A stretch of 64,000 bases of DNA, taken from Candidatus Hamiltonella defensa 5AT (Acyrthosiphon pisum). Lineage in GTDB: Bacteria; Pseudomonadota; Gammaproteobacteria; Enterobacterales; Enterobacteriaceae. The notes under the pieces are model-generated. The model had not been told where the DNA came from and searched no databases. It saw nothing but the letters and a program-made list of their open reading frames with translations. Location: contig NC_012751.1 in the NCBI RefSeq assembly GCF_000021705.1, positions 930,001-994,000 of the forward strand. The letters are read 5' to 3'. The translations under genes and the position numbers were made by a program. Of the stretch, positions 38,339 through 48,500 are shown one piece after another (within the stretch, counting starts at the first letter, position 1; every line of letters starts with the position of its first letter).

Positions 38339-38977
38339 ATGCGAAATAAAAAAACTGTTGGTGGAGCTTTGGCTTTTCTTGCTGTGTCTTTTTATGTATG
38401 GGTAGGCATTCCATTTTTCTTATTTGTAACCATTATGTCATTTCGTATGGCTAATGATGTATATTATAGAGCTGTAAGAGACAGAGATTTATTATATGCA
38501 AATTTATCTTTAGCGGCTCTCGTTATTCCCCTAACTTGGTGCATCCTCCGTTACATCAATAAACGCCAACGCCTCGCTAAAATCCTTTCCGTGATTAAAA
38601 GCGACGAAAGTTACGACCCCGCCCCAGAAAATGAAATTCGTGAAATGCATTCCAGCGCCTATTTTGGGATTGACCCTAAACGTGGCACTATGCTTTATAT
38701 CCGTTTCTTCAACAAAAAAGAAATCGATATTTTTGGGTTTAATGTCAGTAACTGGCGTCAATGCGAATTAACCGGCAACAATAAACTCAGACTCTACATC
38801 AACTCAACCGAAGTCCCATTCATCGATATTCAGAACAATCACGCTTGGCTACTGTATGAAAAGCTGTGCGTCATGAGAAATCAACACTACCACTATCCTT
38901 ATCATTTCCCGGGGTACGTGGAAGACAGTACAAAACATCTCTCAAAGAAAATGGGCTTTAAAATGTTGCCCTGCTGA
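38339..38977 (+). CDS. ExcA-like entry-exclusion protein
   Basis: 212 residues from the ATG at 38339 with AGGAGGT seven bases upstream; a start at 38324 would include the ribosome site. Two membrane helices lie in the first 80 residues (GALAFLAVSFYVWVGIPFFLF, LSLAALVIPLTWCIL), then a cytoplasmic domain (EMHSSAYFGIDPKRGTMLYIRFFNKKEI). In R64 excA follows traY and blocks entry of related plasmids. A TATAAT at ~38305 suggests its own promoter. The assignment rests on position, size and topology. Confidence 0.55.
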   Translation: MRNKKTVGGALAFLAVSFYVWVGIPFFLFVTIMSFRMANDVYYRAVRDRDLLYANLSLAALVIPLTWCILRYINKRQRLAKILSVIKSDESYDPAPENEIREMHSSAYFGIDPKRGTMLYIRFFNKKEIDIFGFNVSNWRQCELTGNNKLRLYINSTEVPFIDIQNNHAWLLYEKLCVMRNQHYHYPYHFPGYVEDSTKHLSKKMGFKMLPC

Positions 38978-39053
38978 TTTCAGCAATGAAGAATATTTTT
39001 CTTGCATGAACTATATCATTAAATTAAACTAGTCATAATCACGAGGTGACATG

Positions 39054-39308
39054 ATGAATATTTGGACAGTACAAGATGCCAAAGCACGTTTCAGTGAATT
39101 CTTGAATTCCTGTATTCAGAAGGGTTCACAACTAGTCACTCGGCGAGGCGAAAAAATTGCGGTACTTATTCCCTTCACTGAATGGAACCATTGGGATAAA
39201 GAGTCACGAAAATCATTCAAAGATTTGCTTTTGTCTGAAGAGAACCGTTTTAATATTGACTTACCTCAGCGCGGAGCGGCAAAACGACGTTCTGTGCTCA
39301 AACTTTAA
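39054..39308 (+). CDS. Phd/YefM-type antitoxin
   Basis: 84 residues starting MNIWTVQDAKARFSEFLNSCIQKGSQLVTRRGEKIAVLIPF, the Phd/YefM DNA-binding fold, followed by a toxin-binding tail. A GAGGTG ribosome site precedes it. It is nine bases upstream of the PIN toxin gene and lies in the same direction as the tra genes, unlike the other three TA pairs. Intact. Confidence 0.88.
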   Translation: MNIWTVQDAKARFSEFLNSCIQKGSQLVTRRGEKIAVLIPFTEWNHWDKESRKSFKDLLLSEENRFNIDLPQRGAAKRRSVLKL

Positions 39309-39317
39309 CCCCTTCTC

Positions 39318-39734
39318 ATGTACCTTCTTGATACCAATATTATTTCAGAGATCCGTAAAATTCGCCCGCATGGGGCTGTCGTTTCCTGGATTGAAAACAT
39401 TCCTGATGCAAGCCTTTTTCTTAGCGCAGTCACGATAGGAGAAATTCAGGCGGGAATAGAAATCACCCGAGAACAGGATGCCATCAGAGCATCCTCAATT
39501 GAAACATGGCTCACTCAAATTTCTTCTACCTATAATGTATTACCGATGAGTGCAGAAACGTTTCAATTATGGGCAAAGCTGATGCATAGAAAATCGAATA
39601 CGCTTTATGAAGATGCCATGATTGCTGCAACTGCATTAACGCATAATCTTACTGTCGTCACTAGAAATACTCGTGACTTTGAGGCATTTGATTTACCCCT
39701 TTTCAATCCATTTTTAAATAATTCCGTTACTTGA
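39318..39734 (+). CDS. PIN-domain toxin (VapC/FitB type)
   Basis: 138 residues with the PIN acidic set Asp5 (LLDTNIISEI), Glu42 (TIGEIQAGIE), Asp99 (YEDAMIAATA) and a TRNTRDF end motif (Asp120). FitB-like ribonuclease toxin, partner of the Phd-type protein. It lies between excA-like and trbA. Intact. Confidence 0.88.
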   Translation: MYLLDTNIISEIRKIRPHGAVVSWIENIPDASLFLSAVTIGEIQAGIEITREQDAIRASSIETWLTQISSTYNVLPMSAETFQLWAKLMHRKSNTLYEDAMIAATALTHNLTVVTRNTRDFEAFDLPLFNPFLNNSVT

Positions 39735-39964
39735 ATAAGTAAAACAACAGCTCCTCGTTATTTTCTATAACCCCCTTTATCGTTCGATGGCCTTTTCTGG
39801 TGTCATGATGTCACCGGTCTCAATCTCTTTTGTTGCCATCGTCACTCATTTAAACAGACTATTCACTTCAAGTTCTTTTTCAAACCGATTAAGTATTTGC
39901 TCTGCTTTTTCTGAGAGGGGTTTTGTCATTATTCATTTCCTTAAATTCCAAACAGAGATTCATC
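39735..39964 (-). other. Small broken frame, possible gene remnant
   Basis: On the minus strand a frame from an ATG at about 39930 reads MTKPLSEKAEQILNRFEKEL, stops with TGA after VNSLFK, and continues VTMATKEIETGDIMTPEKAIER. It may be a decayed small gene, but no family is recognised. Confidence 0.3.
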
Positions 39965-41073
39965 ATGGACAAACATCGAATTTCTCCCCCTGAAAATGAC
40001 GGATTTCTGTTACTCAGTGCCTTCATAGGCGTCTCTGTCATTTTTTGGTTTTTTTAGAGGAGGTGATTTATTGGAGTTGTGCCGCGCTCTATCACCTTTG
40101 GCGAGCCTGTGATGTGCCTTTAATGCATTCTTTTGCCGCGCCGCGGATGAACTTATTGGCTCACACGGCCAACAGGGCCGACAACGTGACCATCCTGCAC
40201 TGGCTGGCTGTCATGAACCAAACGGCCGGCATAGTACTGCTCTTTTTAATACCGCTCTGTCTTCTGGCTATCTATGTCACCTTAACCCATCCCGCAAATA
40301 AAACCAGACGGGAAATCAGTATTCACACACTCCCAAAAATCATGGCAAGGTTTTCTCCCTCTGTGATTCCGGCCCTGTGTTACGGCGATAGAAAAACTCA
40401 ACTCTTAAATACCAATCCGCCCGAGCACCAAAGCGCACTTTCTCCCGAAGAATTTGCTCACAAACATCACCTGGTTCTCAACCAGCGTCTTGACCATGAA
40501 AAGGCCCAGGTCGTTTTTACGCAACAACTGGGACGAAAAATCACCCAACTCTCTGAGTTGAATGCCTATGAACGGGCCTTATGGGCCATTTTTGGATGGC
40601 CATTTTTTTTCAATGACCGTCAAGCGGCAGAAGCACTGCTCGATACCCTCAATCGGTCCTGCTTAATCAAAAGCCGCCGCGATAAAGGCCAAATAGGCAC
40701 GCCCGTATTCTCAATATCCCACCCTGCCTTTAAAAAAGTCTCGGGCCATTCAGAGGCAAAAAACTGGATAAAAAAACACCCCTATGCCCGAACCGCTCTC
40801 TCCGCATTACATGCCAATGACTTGCACTTACCGACGGCGCGATTTCGTTGGCTAAAGGGGCTGGATCGGCCGCTTTGGTATGCCCTGTGTTCATCTGATC
40901 GCCCGAAACCCTTTATAGAAGGTGCGGGTATCGTCACTCAGATGCAGTGGGAACAAGAAGCGGCTAAACATAAAGTCACCTTACCCTCTCCTGTGCTGAG
41001 GTATGCCGTACAAGGATTGGAAAAGGATTTAATCCACATCGGAAAAGTGATCGATGATCGGATTAAAAAATAG
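39965..41073 (+). pseudogene. trbA: TrbA, DotM/IcmP-like protein, poly-T frameshift
   Basis: The ATG at 39965 gives MDKHRISPPENDGFLLLSAFIGVSVIFWFF and a stop inside a run of seven T (40049-40055). With eight T the frame continues LEEVIYWSCAALYHLWRACD and stays open to 41073. The fused ~370-residue protein has three N-terminal helices and a cytoplasmic domain ending RYAVQGLEKDLIHIGKVIDDR. DotM/TrbA belongs to the coupling complex with TrbC. A T-run indel could be bypassed by transcriptional slippage. Confidence 0.82.
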
Positions 41074-41148
41074 TCACAAAACACCCACGAAATACCCTCT
41101 CACTCATCCATTTTTAAATTAAAAAATATTCTCTCACGGGGGGACTTG

Positions 41149-42081
41149 ATGCACTCAAAACCATTTTTCACACACCTCATAGGTAACCTGATGACCACTC
41201 GCATCGGTGATGCTGACCGTGGGTCGGTGCTTTTTACATGCAGTCTTGGGAAGGAACCCCATTTTTTTATCCGCCAAAATAGTCTGATTTTCCGACAAAA
41301 ACATCAAAAAGACCTCGTTCTCTTCAGTGACAGTGAGTCGCCGGATAAGGCACAACATCTTCTCAATGCGCTGACAGAGGCCTTGGTTCGGCGGCAAAAA
41401 ACAAAATTGTTCTGGCGAAACCTCTTTTTCGGCCTGAGTTTGTTGGCACTACTGGCCATTGGCAGCCACGGATTATTATCTGAAACCCACACAACAGACA
41501 ACACCCCCCTCACCAGAACAGACTCCGCCTCAGCGCCCCTCTTACCCGAGGAACACGCCATCGAAAAAAGTCTGATGCAAGAGCCCTCCCCCGCATTGAC
41601 GACATTAGCCCACAATTTACGCGACGCCGCTCAACGGAAAATCTTTACGGTGCCGTTGACCACAGGCCATTCTCGGACGATATACGTGTTTTTAGATCCT
41701 CTTTGCCCCCATTGCAGGGACCTCGAACCCACCTTGGAGGCCATCGGTAAAAAGGTCAATATTGAGATTTTTCCGGTCAGCCTGATAGGAAAAAAAGCCA
41801 CCGCCGAGCAAGTGATCCCTGTGCTCTGTGCTTCACCAGAACATCGAAAAGCATTGTGGCACTCATTATTTGATGATCCCCCCTTAACCCCCTCGGCTTC
41901 CTGTGACATCGGCGAAAAAGCCTTGGCTGTGAACGACAAAGCCTTTTCCGCCTATGGCTTTAGGGGCACACCCCAGCTGATTTCAGATGATGGGCGACCC
42001 ATTCCATTCAGTGCGCTCAAAAACGAGGACACTTTGTCTTCTTTTATGAACGCCGAGCCGCAGGAGAAAAAAGATGAATAA
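41149..42081 (+). CDS. trbB: TrbB, DsbC-like thiol-disulfide protein
   Basis: 310 residues from the ATG at 41149 after GGGGGGA. One membrane helix near 85-103 (LFFGLSLLALLAIGSHGLL), then a periplasmic thioredoxin-fold domain with the active site CPHC in VFLDPLCPHCRDLEP and a cis-Pro loop GFRGTPQLIS. TrbB of I-type plasmids helps fold disulfide-containing transfer proteins. Overlaps trbC by 8 bp. Intact. Confidence 0.88.
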   Translation: MHSKPFFTHLIGNLMTTRIGDADRGSVLFTCSLGKEPHFFIRQNSLIFRQKHQKDLVLFSDSESPDKAQHLLNALTEALVRRQKTKLFWRNLFFGLSLLALLAIGSHGLLSETHTTDNTPLTRTDSASAPLLPEEHAIEKSLMQEPSPALTTLAHNLRDAAQRKIFTVPLTTGHSRTIYVFLDPLCPHCRDLEPTLEAIGKKVNIEIFPVSLIGKKATAEQVIPVLCASPEHRKALWHSLFDDPPLTPSASCDIGEKALAVNDKAFSAYGFRGTPQLISDDGRPIPFSALKNEDTLSSFMNAEPQEKKDE

Positions 42082-43312
42082 ACGTCCCTCTTCTCTCGAT
42101 CCCCATCGAATCAATCGTCCTGTTTTTAATCCCAGCTTAACCGATACTGTACTCTCTCCCACCGGCGTACAATCTGTGCTCTTGCTCGTACTCGTGGTAG
42201 GGTGCCTCTGGCCCGTCACTTTGCTTATTGGATTACCGGCTTGCGTGATCTTATTGATTATTTTTTGTGACAGGCCGTTTCGAATGCCCATACGCCTCTC
42301 GACCGACATCGGAGGCCCTGATTTGACGACAGAGCGGGAAGGCTTTAAAGCCCGAAAGGGGAGGGCAGGACTGTTTTCCTTTATCACGCGCACCCGTCAT
42401 TGTGAACAAGCTGCCGGCATACTGTGCCTGGGTTACGCCCGCGGAAAATCATTGGCGCGTGAACTCTGGCTCAATCTCGATGACGCCTTACGCCATATCC
42501 AGCTCATTGCCACTACCGGCGCAGGAAAAACAGAAGCCATCCTGTCTGTCTGTCTCAATGCCCTCTGCTGGGGCAGAGGAATGTGCTTATCCGATGGGAA
42601 AGCGGAAAACAGACTGGCCTTTGCCGTCTGGTCACTGGCACGGCGATTTGGCCGGGAAGATGATGTTTATGTCCTCAACTTTTTGACCGCGGGCAACAGC
42701 AAGTTTTCAAATTTGGTGAAGGGCGACCAATCCCGCCCACAGTCCAACTCCATCAATCTCTTTGCTAATGCCTCCGAAACGTTCATCATCCAGCTGATGG
42801 ACAGCCTGCTGCCCAAGGTCGGCAGCAATGAAAACGGCTGGCAGGAAAAAGCCAAAGCCATGATATCCGCCTTGATTTACGCCCTGTGCTACAAAAGAGA
42901 AAAAGACGGATTATTCCTTTCACAAAAGGTCATACAAGACTATTTACCCCTTCGAAAAATAGTCACACTCTACCAGGAAGCCAAAAAGAACCACTGGCAT
43001 GAAGAAGGCTACAAGCCGCTCGAACATTATCTGAACACGCTCGCAGGGTTTGATATGGCCCTCATCGACAGCCCCTTGGAATGGTCGAAAACGGTCTGGG
43101 AGCAGCACGGATTTTTGATACAGCAGTTCACACGGATGCTCAGCCTGTTTAATGATATTTACGGACAGGTGTTCCCACAGGGTGCAGGCGACATCGATTT
43201 AAAAGATGTATTGCATAACGACCGCATTCTCGTGGTCTTGATTCCGGCCTTGGAGTTGTCGAACCCAGAAGCGGCGACCCTCGGAAAACTCTATATTTCA
43301 GGACTGAGAATG
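42074..43312 (+). pseudogene. trbC: TrbC, DotL/IcmO-like coupling ATPase, truncated
   Basis: 413 residues are present: two N-terminal helices (VLLLVLVVGCLWPVTLLIGLPACVILLII) and the VirD4-type ATPase start with Walker A TTGAGKTEA near 147-155. The gene is cut after SGLRM by the end of a group II intron in reverse orientation; DotL homologues continue for several hundred more residues with the Walker B. The missing 3' part is not found in this window. The coupling protein recruits the relaxosome or effectors, so this loss alone should stop transfer. Confidence 0.88.
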
Positions 43313-43896
43313 ATTAGGTAAGCAGGCCGCAAGTGCCCACTCCCTCAAGAACCGTACGTGCGAGTTACCCCGCATACGGCTCACGCAACTTACTCACTTC
43401 AACATTTTTCCTTTTTTGCTATGTAATTGTCTGTGGCAATTAGCATGTAACAATCTTAGATTAGCCAGCTTGTTGTCACCCCCTTCAGCTTTAGGCTGAA
43501 TATGATGAACATGCAATTGTTCACCATTGTCCAACTCTTGATCACAGAGAGGACAATAACCTTTCTGTCGCTTATAGAGGTTAACTTTGACACCGTAAAT
43601 AAAAGGCTGTTTACGTGCCTGCCTATTACGCCAATAGTCACGCAATTCCGGATTGTCGGGGGAAGCATTTTTTGGAACTAGCCAATGACGCTGTATTTTT
43701 GTCCATGCATGCTTCCAAAGAAATCCACCGGTTGATTTATCCATAAATACTGAATAGTCTTCTCTACCTGGTATCTTGCCTAAGTAGTGTTTTCTTCGCC
43801 ACCACCAGTGTTTATTGGGATGACGTCGATACAAATATCTACGTTGGCGGATCCACATCCATTGGTCTAATGCACTGAATGTTCTTTTTGAAGCAC

Positions 43897-46241
43897 GTGC
43901 GACGTGAAAGTTGCACCACAGAAGTCCCTTGAAAAAGGGTAAGGTTGATCCGAAACCTTATTGCCACTTACTCGGTGCAAGAGGAGTAATTCTCTTGTGC
44001 TAAGCGAGAATGAAAGCCTAACTAAAGTATTAAGCTGAATAAGAAATAGGGGCAAGGCAAAACTGAAATGGGTTGAATAAAGTGAATCTCCGTTATTAAA
44101 ATGTCGTAAGCAAGTAAAACACGAAATCAGATGTGACGTGTTATGGGGAAGTTTAACGACAGTTAGAAACGGGTAAAGAAGAGTGTTCGTTCTTTACGAC
44201 GGATCCCGTTCCCCGGCATAGAGGAGGCAGCCCACTCAATGTATCTTCATGGTGTGAAACACGGTAACCCCATTAATCTTTTAGTGTTGATGTAAATACT
44301 AAGAGACAGTGGGCATAAGACGTTCCAAAAAGCGAAGGCAATCAGCCGAAAGGCAACTGGAAATCATAACAGGATTGATAGAGGTAATTACTTTACTCTG
44401 AAAAGAGGCTGACGTGGAACGGGTGACTTACCCATATAATCCTTTACCAAGGTTATGAATTGATTTAGAAGAGTTAGATGCCTATGGCAAACGTAATAAA
44501 TCAAAACTATGAACAACAACTGGAATGGCATGCTATTAACTGGCGTGTTGTGACAGCCATGATTAATAATCTAAGGCAAAGAATATATAGGGCTTCAGCA
44601 ACAGGTGACTTAAAGAAAGTCAGAAATCTGCAAAAACTCATGATGAAATCAAGAGCTAACCATCTTCTGGCTATCAGGAAAGTCACTCAGGTCAATCGGG
44701 GAAAACACACGGCTGGAGTAGATAATCAGGTAATTAATGACCATAAAGGACGAGAACATCTTTATAAGTTATTAAGCCAAACAACTTCAGAAAAGGTTTA
44801 TCCAGTAAAACGAGTTTACATAGCAAAAAAGAATGGAAAAAAACGCCCTCTTGGGATCCCAACCATTCTCGACCGCTGTAGACAAGCGATAGTTAAATCG
44901 GCGCTGGAACCTTATTGGGAAGCAAAATTTGAACCAGTCAGCTACGGATTTAGACCGGGGCGAAGTGCCCATGACGCAATACAAAAAATTTTCTGTATTG
45001 CCAGAGCACGAGGGACACGGCACTGGGTACTAGATGCAGATATTAAAGGCGCATTTGACAACATTGACCATAATTTTCTCATAAAAAAAATCGGGGGATT
45101 CCCCGAAAGAAACATGATTAAACAATGGTTACAAGCCGGTGTGCTGGAACATGGCAACTATATACCCAATGTTGCAGGTACTCCGCAAGGCGGGATTATC
45201 AGTCCACTACTGGCCAATATTGCACTCCACGGAATGGAGACCTTACTGGGTATTCAATACTGGAAAAACGGCACGCCAAAACAAGGGCAACCTTATGCAG
45301 TAGTTCGTTATGCGGATGATTTTGTCGTATTCGGTAAATCCCGTGAAGAGTGCGAAACTGCCAAAATAAAGTTGCAAATTTGGTTAGCTCAGAGAGGGTT
45401 AGCTCTTTCTGAAGAAAAAACCAGTATCAAACACTTGAAGGAAGGATTCGACTTCCTGGGATTTAATATACGACATTATGACAATCGCCACAGAAAACGG
45501 GGATATATATTGTTAACGAAGCCCTCAAAGGAGTCGATGAAAAGGTACAAACAGCAAATGAGAATGACCTGGAAAGGTATTATCGGTATGCCGACACAAG
45601 AAGGAATAAGACAACTGAATGCCAAGATAATAGGATGGTGTAATTACTATCGTATTGGTGCTTCAAAAAGAACATTCAGTGCATTAGACCAATGGATGTG
45701 GATCCGCCAACGTAGATATTTGTATCGACGTCATCCCAATAAACACTGGTGGTGGCGAAGAAAACACTACTTAGGCAAGATACCAGGTAGAGAAGACTAT
45801 TCAGTATTTATGGATAAATCAACCGGTGGATTTCTTTGGAAGCATGCATGGACAAAAATACAGCGTCATTGGCTAGTTCCAAAAAATGCTTCCCCCGACA
45901 ATCCGGAATTGCGTGACTATTGGCGTAATAGGCAGGCACGTAAACAGCCTTTTATTTACGGTGTCAAAGTTAACCTCTATAAGCGACAGAAAGGTTATTG
46001 TCCTCTCTGTGATCAAGAGTTGGACAATGGTGAACAATTGCATGTTCATCATATTCAGCCTAAAGCTGAAGGGGGTGACAACAAGCTGGCTAATCTAAGA
46101 TTGTTACATGCTAATTGCCACAGACAATTACATAGCAAAAAAGGAAAAATGTTGAAGTGAGTAAGTTGCGTGAGCCGTATGCGGGGTAACTCGCACGTAC
46201 GGTTCTTGAGGGAGTGGGCACTTGCGGCCTGCTTACCTAAT
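43897..46241 (+). mobile_element. Group II intron C (2345 bp), nested in intron B
   Basis: Starts GTGCGACGTGAAAG and ends CTTACCTAAT. The 34-nt domain V at 46172-46205 has the expected GAGCCGTATGCG...GTACGGTTC arms. It has inserted into the maturase gene of intron B on the opposite strand, between GAAGCAC and (T/C)AATACG, without target duplication, as expected for retrohoming. It carries a complete maturase and looks like the functional copy in the cluster. Confidence 0.92.
44478..46160 (+). CDS. Group II intron reverse transcriptase/maturase, intact (C)
   Basis: 560 residues. RT blocks with VDNQVINDHKGREHLY, RVYIAKKNGKKRPLGIPT, YGFRPGRSAHDAIQ, DADIKGAFDNIDHN, GTPQGGIISPLLANI and the catalytic VRYADDFVVFG. 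The maturase X domain follows (GWCNYYRIGASKRTFSALDQWMW). The C-terminal HNH endonuclease has CPLCDQE, HVHHIQPKAEGGDN and LLHANCHRQLH. It supports splicing and retrohoming of the intron RNA. All motifs are present. Confidence 0.93.
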   Translation: MPMANVINQNYEQQLEWHAINWRVVTAMINNLRQRIYRASATGDLKKVRNLQKLMMKSRANHLLAIRKVTQVNRGKHTAGVDNQVINDHKGREHLYKLLSQTTSEKVYPVKRVYIAKKNGKKRPLGIPTILDRCRQAIVKSALEPYWEAKFEPVSYGFRPGRSAHDAIQKIFCIARARGTRHWVLDADIKGAFDNIDHNFLIKKIGGFPERNMIKQWLQAGVLEHGNYIPNVAGTPQGGIISPLLANIALHGMETLLGIQYWKNGTPKQGQPYAVVRYADDFVVFGKSREECETAKIKLQIWLAQRGLALSEEKTSIKHLKEGFDFLGFNIRHYDNRHRKRGYILLTKPSKESMKRYKQQMRMTWKGIIGMPTQEGIRQLNAKIIGWCNYYRIGASKRTFSALDQWMWIRQRRYLYRRHPNKHWWWRRKHYLGKIPGREDYSVFMDKSTGGFLWKHAWTKIQRHWLVPKNASPDNPELRDYWRNRQARKQPFIYGVKVNLYKRQKGYCPLCDQELDNGEQLHVHHIQPKAEGGDNKLANLRLLHANCHRQLHSKKGKMLK

Positions 46242-48002
46242 TAATACGATAGTAATTACACCATCCTATTATCTTGGCATTCAGTTGTCTTATTCCTTCT
46301 TGTGTCGGCATACCGATAATACCTTTCCAGGTCATTCTCATTTGCTGTTTGTACCTTTTCATCGACTCCTTTGAGGGCTTCGTTAACAATATATATCCCC
46401 GTTTTCTGTGGCGATTGTCATAATGTCGTATATTAAATCCCAGGAAGTCGAATCCTTCCTTCAAGTGTTTGATACTGGTTTTTTCTTCAGAAAGAGCTAA
46501 CTCTCTCTGAGCTAACCAAATTTGCAACTTTATTTTGGCAGTTTCGCACTCTTCACGGGATTTACCGAATACGACAAAATCATCCGCATAACGAACTACT
46601 GCATAAGGTTGCCCTTGTTTTGGCGTGCCGTTTTTCCAGTATTGAATACCCAGTAAGGTCTCCATTCCGTGGAGTGCAATATTGGCCAGTAGTGGACTGA
46701 TAATCCCGCCTTGCGGAGTACCTGCAACATTGGGTATATAGTTGCCATGTTCCAGCACACCGGCTTGTAACCATTGTTTAATCATGTTTCTTTCGGGGAA
46801 TCCCCCGATTTTTTTTATGAGAAAATTATGGTCAATGTTGTCAAATGCGCCTTTAATATCTGCATCTAGTACCCAGTGCCGTGTCCCTCGTGCTCTGGCA
46901 ATACAGAAAATTTTTTGTATTGCGTCATGGGCACTTCGCCCCGGTCTAAATCCGTAGCTGACTGGTTCAAATTTTGCTTCCCAATAAGGTTCCAGCGCCG
47001 ATTTAACTATCGCTTGTCTACAGCGGTCGAGAATGGTTGGGATCCCAAGAGGGCGTTTTTTTCCATTCTTTTTTGCTATGTAAACTCGTTTTACTGGATA
47101 AACCTTTTCTGAAGTTGTTTGGCTTAATAACTTATAAAGATGTTCTCGTCCTTTATGGTCATTAATTACCTGATTATCTACTCCAGCCGTGTGTTTTCCC
47201 CGATTGACCTGAGTGACTTTCCTGATAGCCAGAAGATGGTTAGCTCTTGATTTCATCATGAGTTTTTGCAGATTTCTGACTTTCTTTAAGTCACCTGTTG
47301 CTGAAGCCCTATATATTCTTTGCCTTAGATTATTAATCATGGCTGTCACAACACGCCAGTTAATAGCATGCCATTCCAGTTGTTGTTCATAGTTTTGATT
47401 TATTACGTTTGCCATAGGCATCTAACTCTTCTAAATCAATTCATAACCTTGGTAAAGGATTATATGGGTAAGTCACCCGTTCCACGTCAGCCTCTTTTCA
47501 GAGTAAAGTAATTACCTCTATCAATCCTGTTATGATTTCCAGTTGCCTTTCGGCTGATTGCCTTCGCTTTTTGGAACGTCTTATGCCCACTGTCTCTTAG
47601 TATTTACATCAACACTAAAAGATTAATGGGGTTACCGTGTTTCACACCATGAAGATACATTGAGTGGGCTGCCTCCTCTATGCCGGGGAACGGGATCCGT
47701 CGTAAAGAACGAACACTCTTCTTTACCCGTTTCTAACTGTCGTTAAATTTCCCCTTAACACGTCACATCTGATTTCGTGTTTTACTTGCTTACGACATTT
47801 TAATAACGGAGATTCACTTTATTCAACCCATTTCAGTTTTGCCTTGCCCCTATTTCTTATTCAGCTTAATACTTTAGTTAGGCTTTCATTCTCGCTTAGC
47901 ACAAGAGAATTACTCCTCTTGCACCGAGTAAGTGGCAATAAGGTTTCGGATCAACCTTACCCTTTTTCAAGGGACTTCTGTGGTGCAACTTTCACGTCGC
48001 AC

Positions 48003-48500
48003 GTGTTCGTTGATAACATGTTTAGCAATCGACAGGGCCAGATGATTCTTGCCGGTTCCAGGCTTGCCGCACATCACCAAACCACCCCCCCGCTTGAGGC
48101 GCTCAGGCCAATGGGTGGCATAGGCATTGCAAAGCTTTAAGCAACGTGCCGCATCGAGAGTCACTGGCTCGTAATTATCCAGTGTGACACCGGCAAAGCG
48201 TTCTGGCAGATGCAGGTCATCCATGAGCATTTTAATTTTGTGGTGCTTGCGACGCTTTTTCTGCTCTGCTTCGGATTGCTGCAACTGAGATAATTTTTCT
48301 GTCAGGCAAGAAGGGCATTCGGTTTTTGTCTCAATCTCTTTGCCGTAAAGGGCTATCCTGCGGCAACGCTGTTTGAATATGCCGTGCCTGTCACAGAGGG
48401 CATCCCTTTCCTCGTAAACCGTGTTTTTCAGTCGTTTCGGTGGCGCATTCAGGTCTGCCAGCTTTTGACGCACGGTGGTCATTGCTGCGCTGTAGTTCAT
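48003..48500 (-). pseudogene. Phage DnaC-like helicase loader (P analogue), truncated
   Basis: From MNYSAAMTTVRQKLADL at 48500 the frame contains a CxxH...CPSC segment and CGKPGTGKNHLALSIAKHVI, the Walker A of DnaC-type loaders (DnaC itself has GTGKNHLA). After HVINEH the intron B 5' end replaces the rest, so Walker B and the arginine finger are missing. It would load the DnaB helicase at the phage origin. It overlaps the O-like gene by 4 bp. Confidence 0.85.

Larger units (their letters stand above)
43394..47421 (-). pseudogene. Intron B reverse transcriptase/maturase, split by intron C
   Basis: The N-terminal 393 residues (47421 down to 46242) carry the RT domain with YADD and end NYYRI at the junction. 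The rest, GASKRTFSALDQW and the HNH region, continues from 43896 down to 43394. Without intron C the two parts join in frame as the same 560-residue protein. Gly367 of the other copies is Glu here (QREL). Inactive as arranged. Confidence 0.9.
43313..48002 (-). mobile_element. Group II intron B, interrupted by intron C
   Basis: On the minus strand the 5' end GTGCGACGTGAAAG is at 48002 and the 3' end CTTACCTAAT at 43313. The two pieces (46242-48002 and 43313-43896) add up to 2345 bp, the length of introns C and D. Domain V is at 43349-43382. The 5' exon is the DnaC-like gene, the 3' exon is antisense trbC, so it bridges two unrelated loci. It cannot splice normally while intron C lies inside it in opposite orientation. 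Confidence 0.92.

Noticed and set aside
43394..43858. Separate 154-residue HNH protein on the minus strand
   Set aside because: It is the C-terminal part of the intron B maturase, cut off by intron C; the residues match the intact copy.
48003..48080. Walker A of the DnaC-like protein reads GTGKNH instead of GTGK(S/T)
   Set aside because: Known DnaC proteins of enterobacteria carry the same GKPGTGKNHLA sequence, so this is normal for the family and not a lesion.
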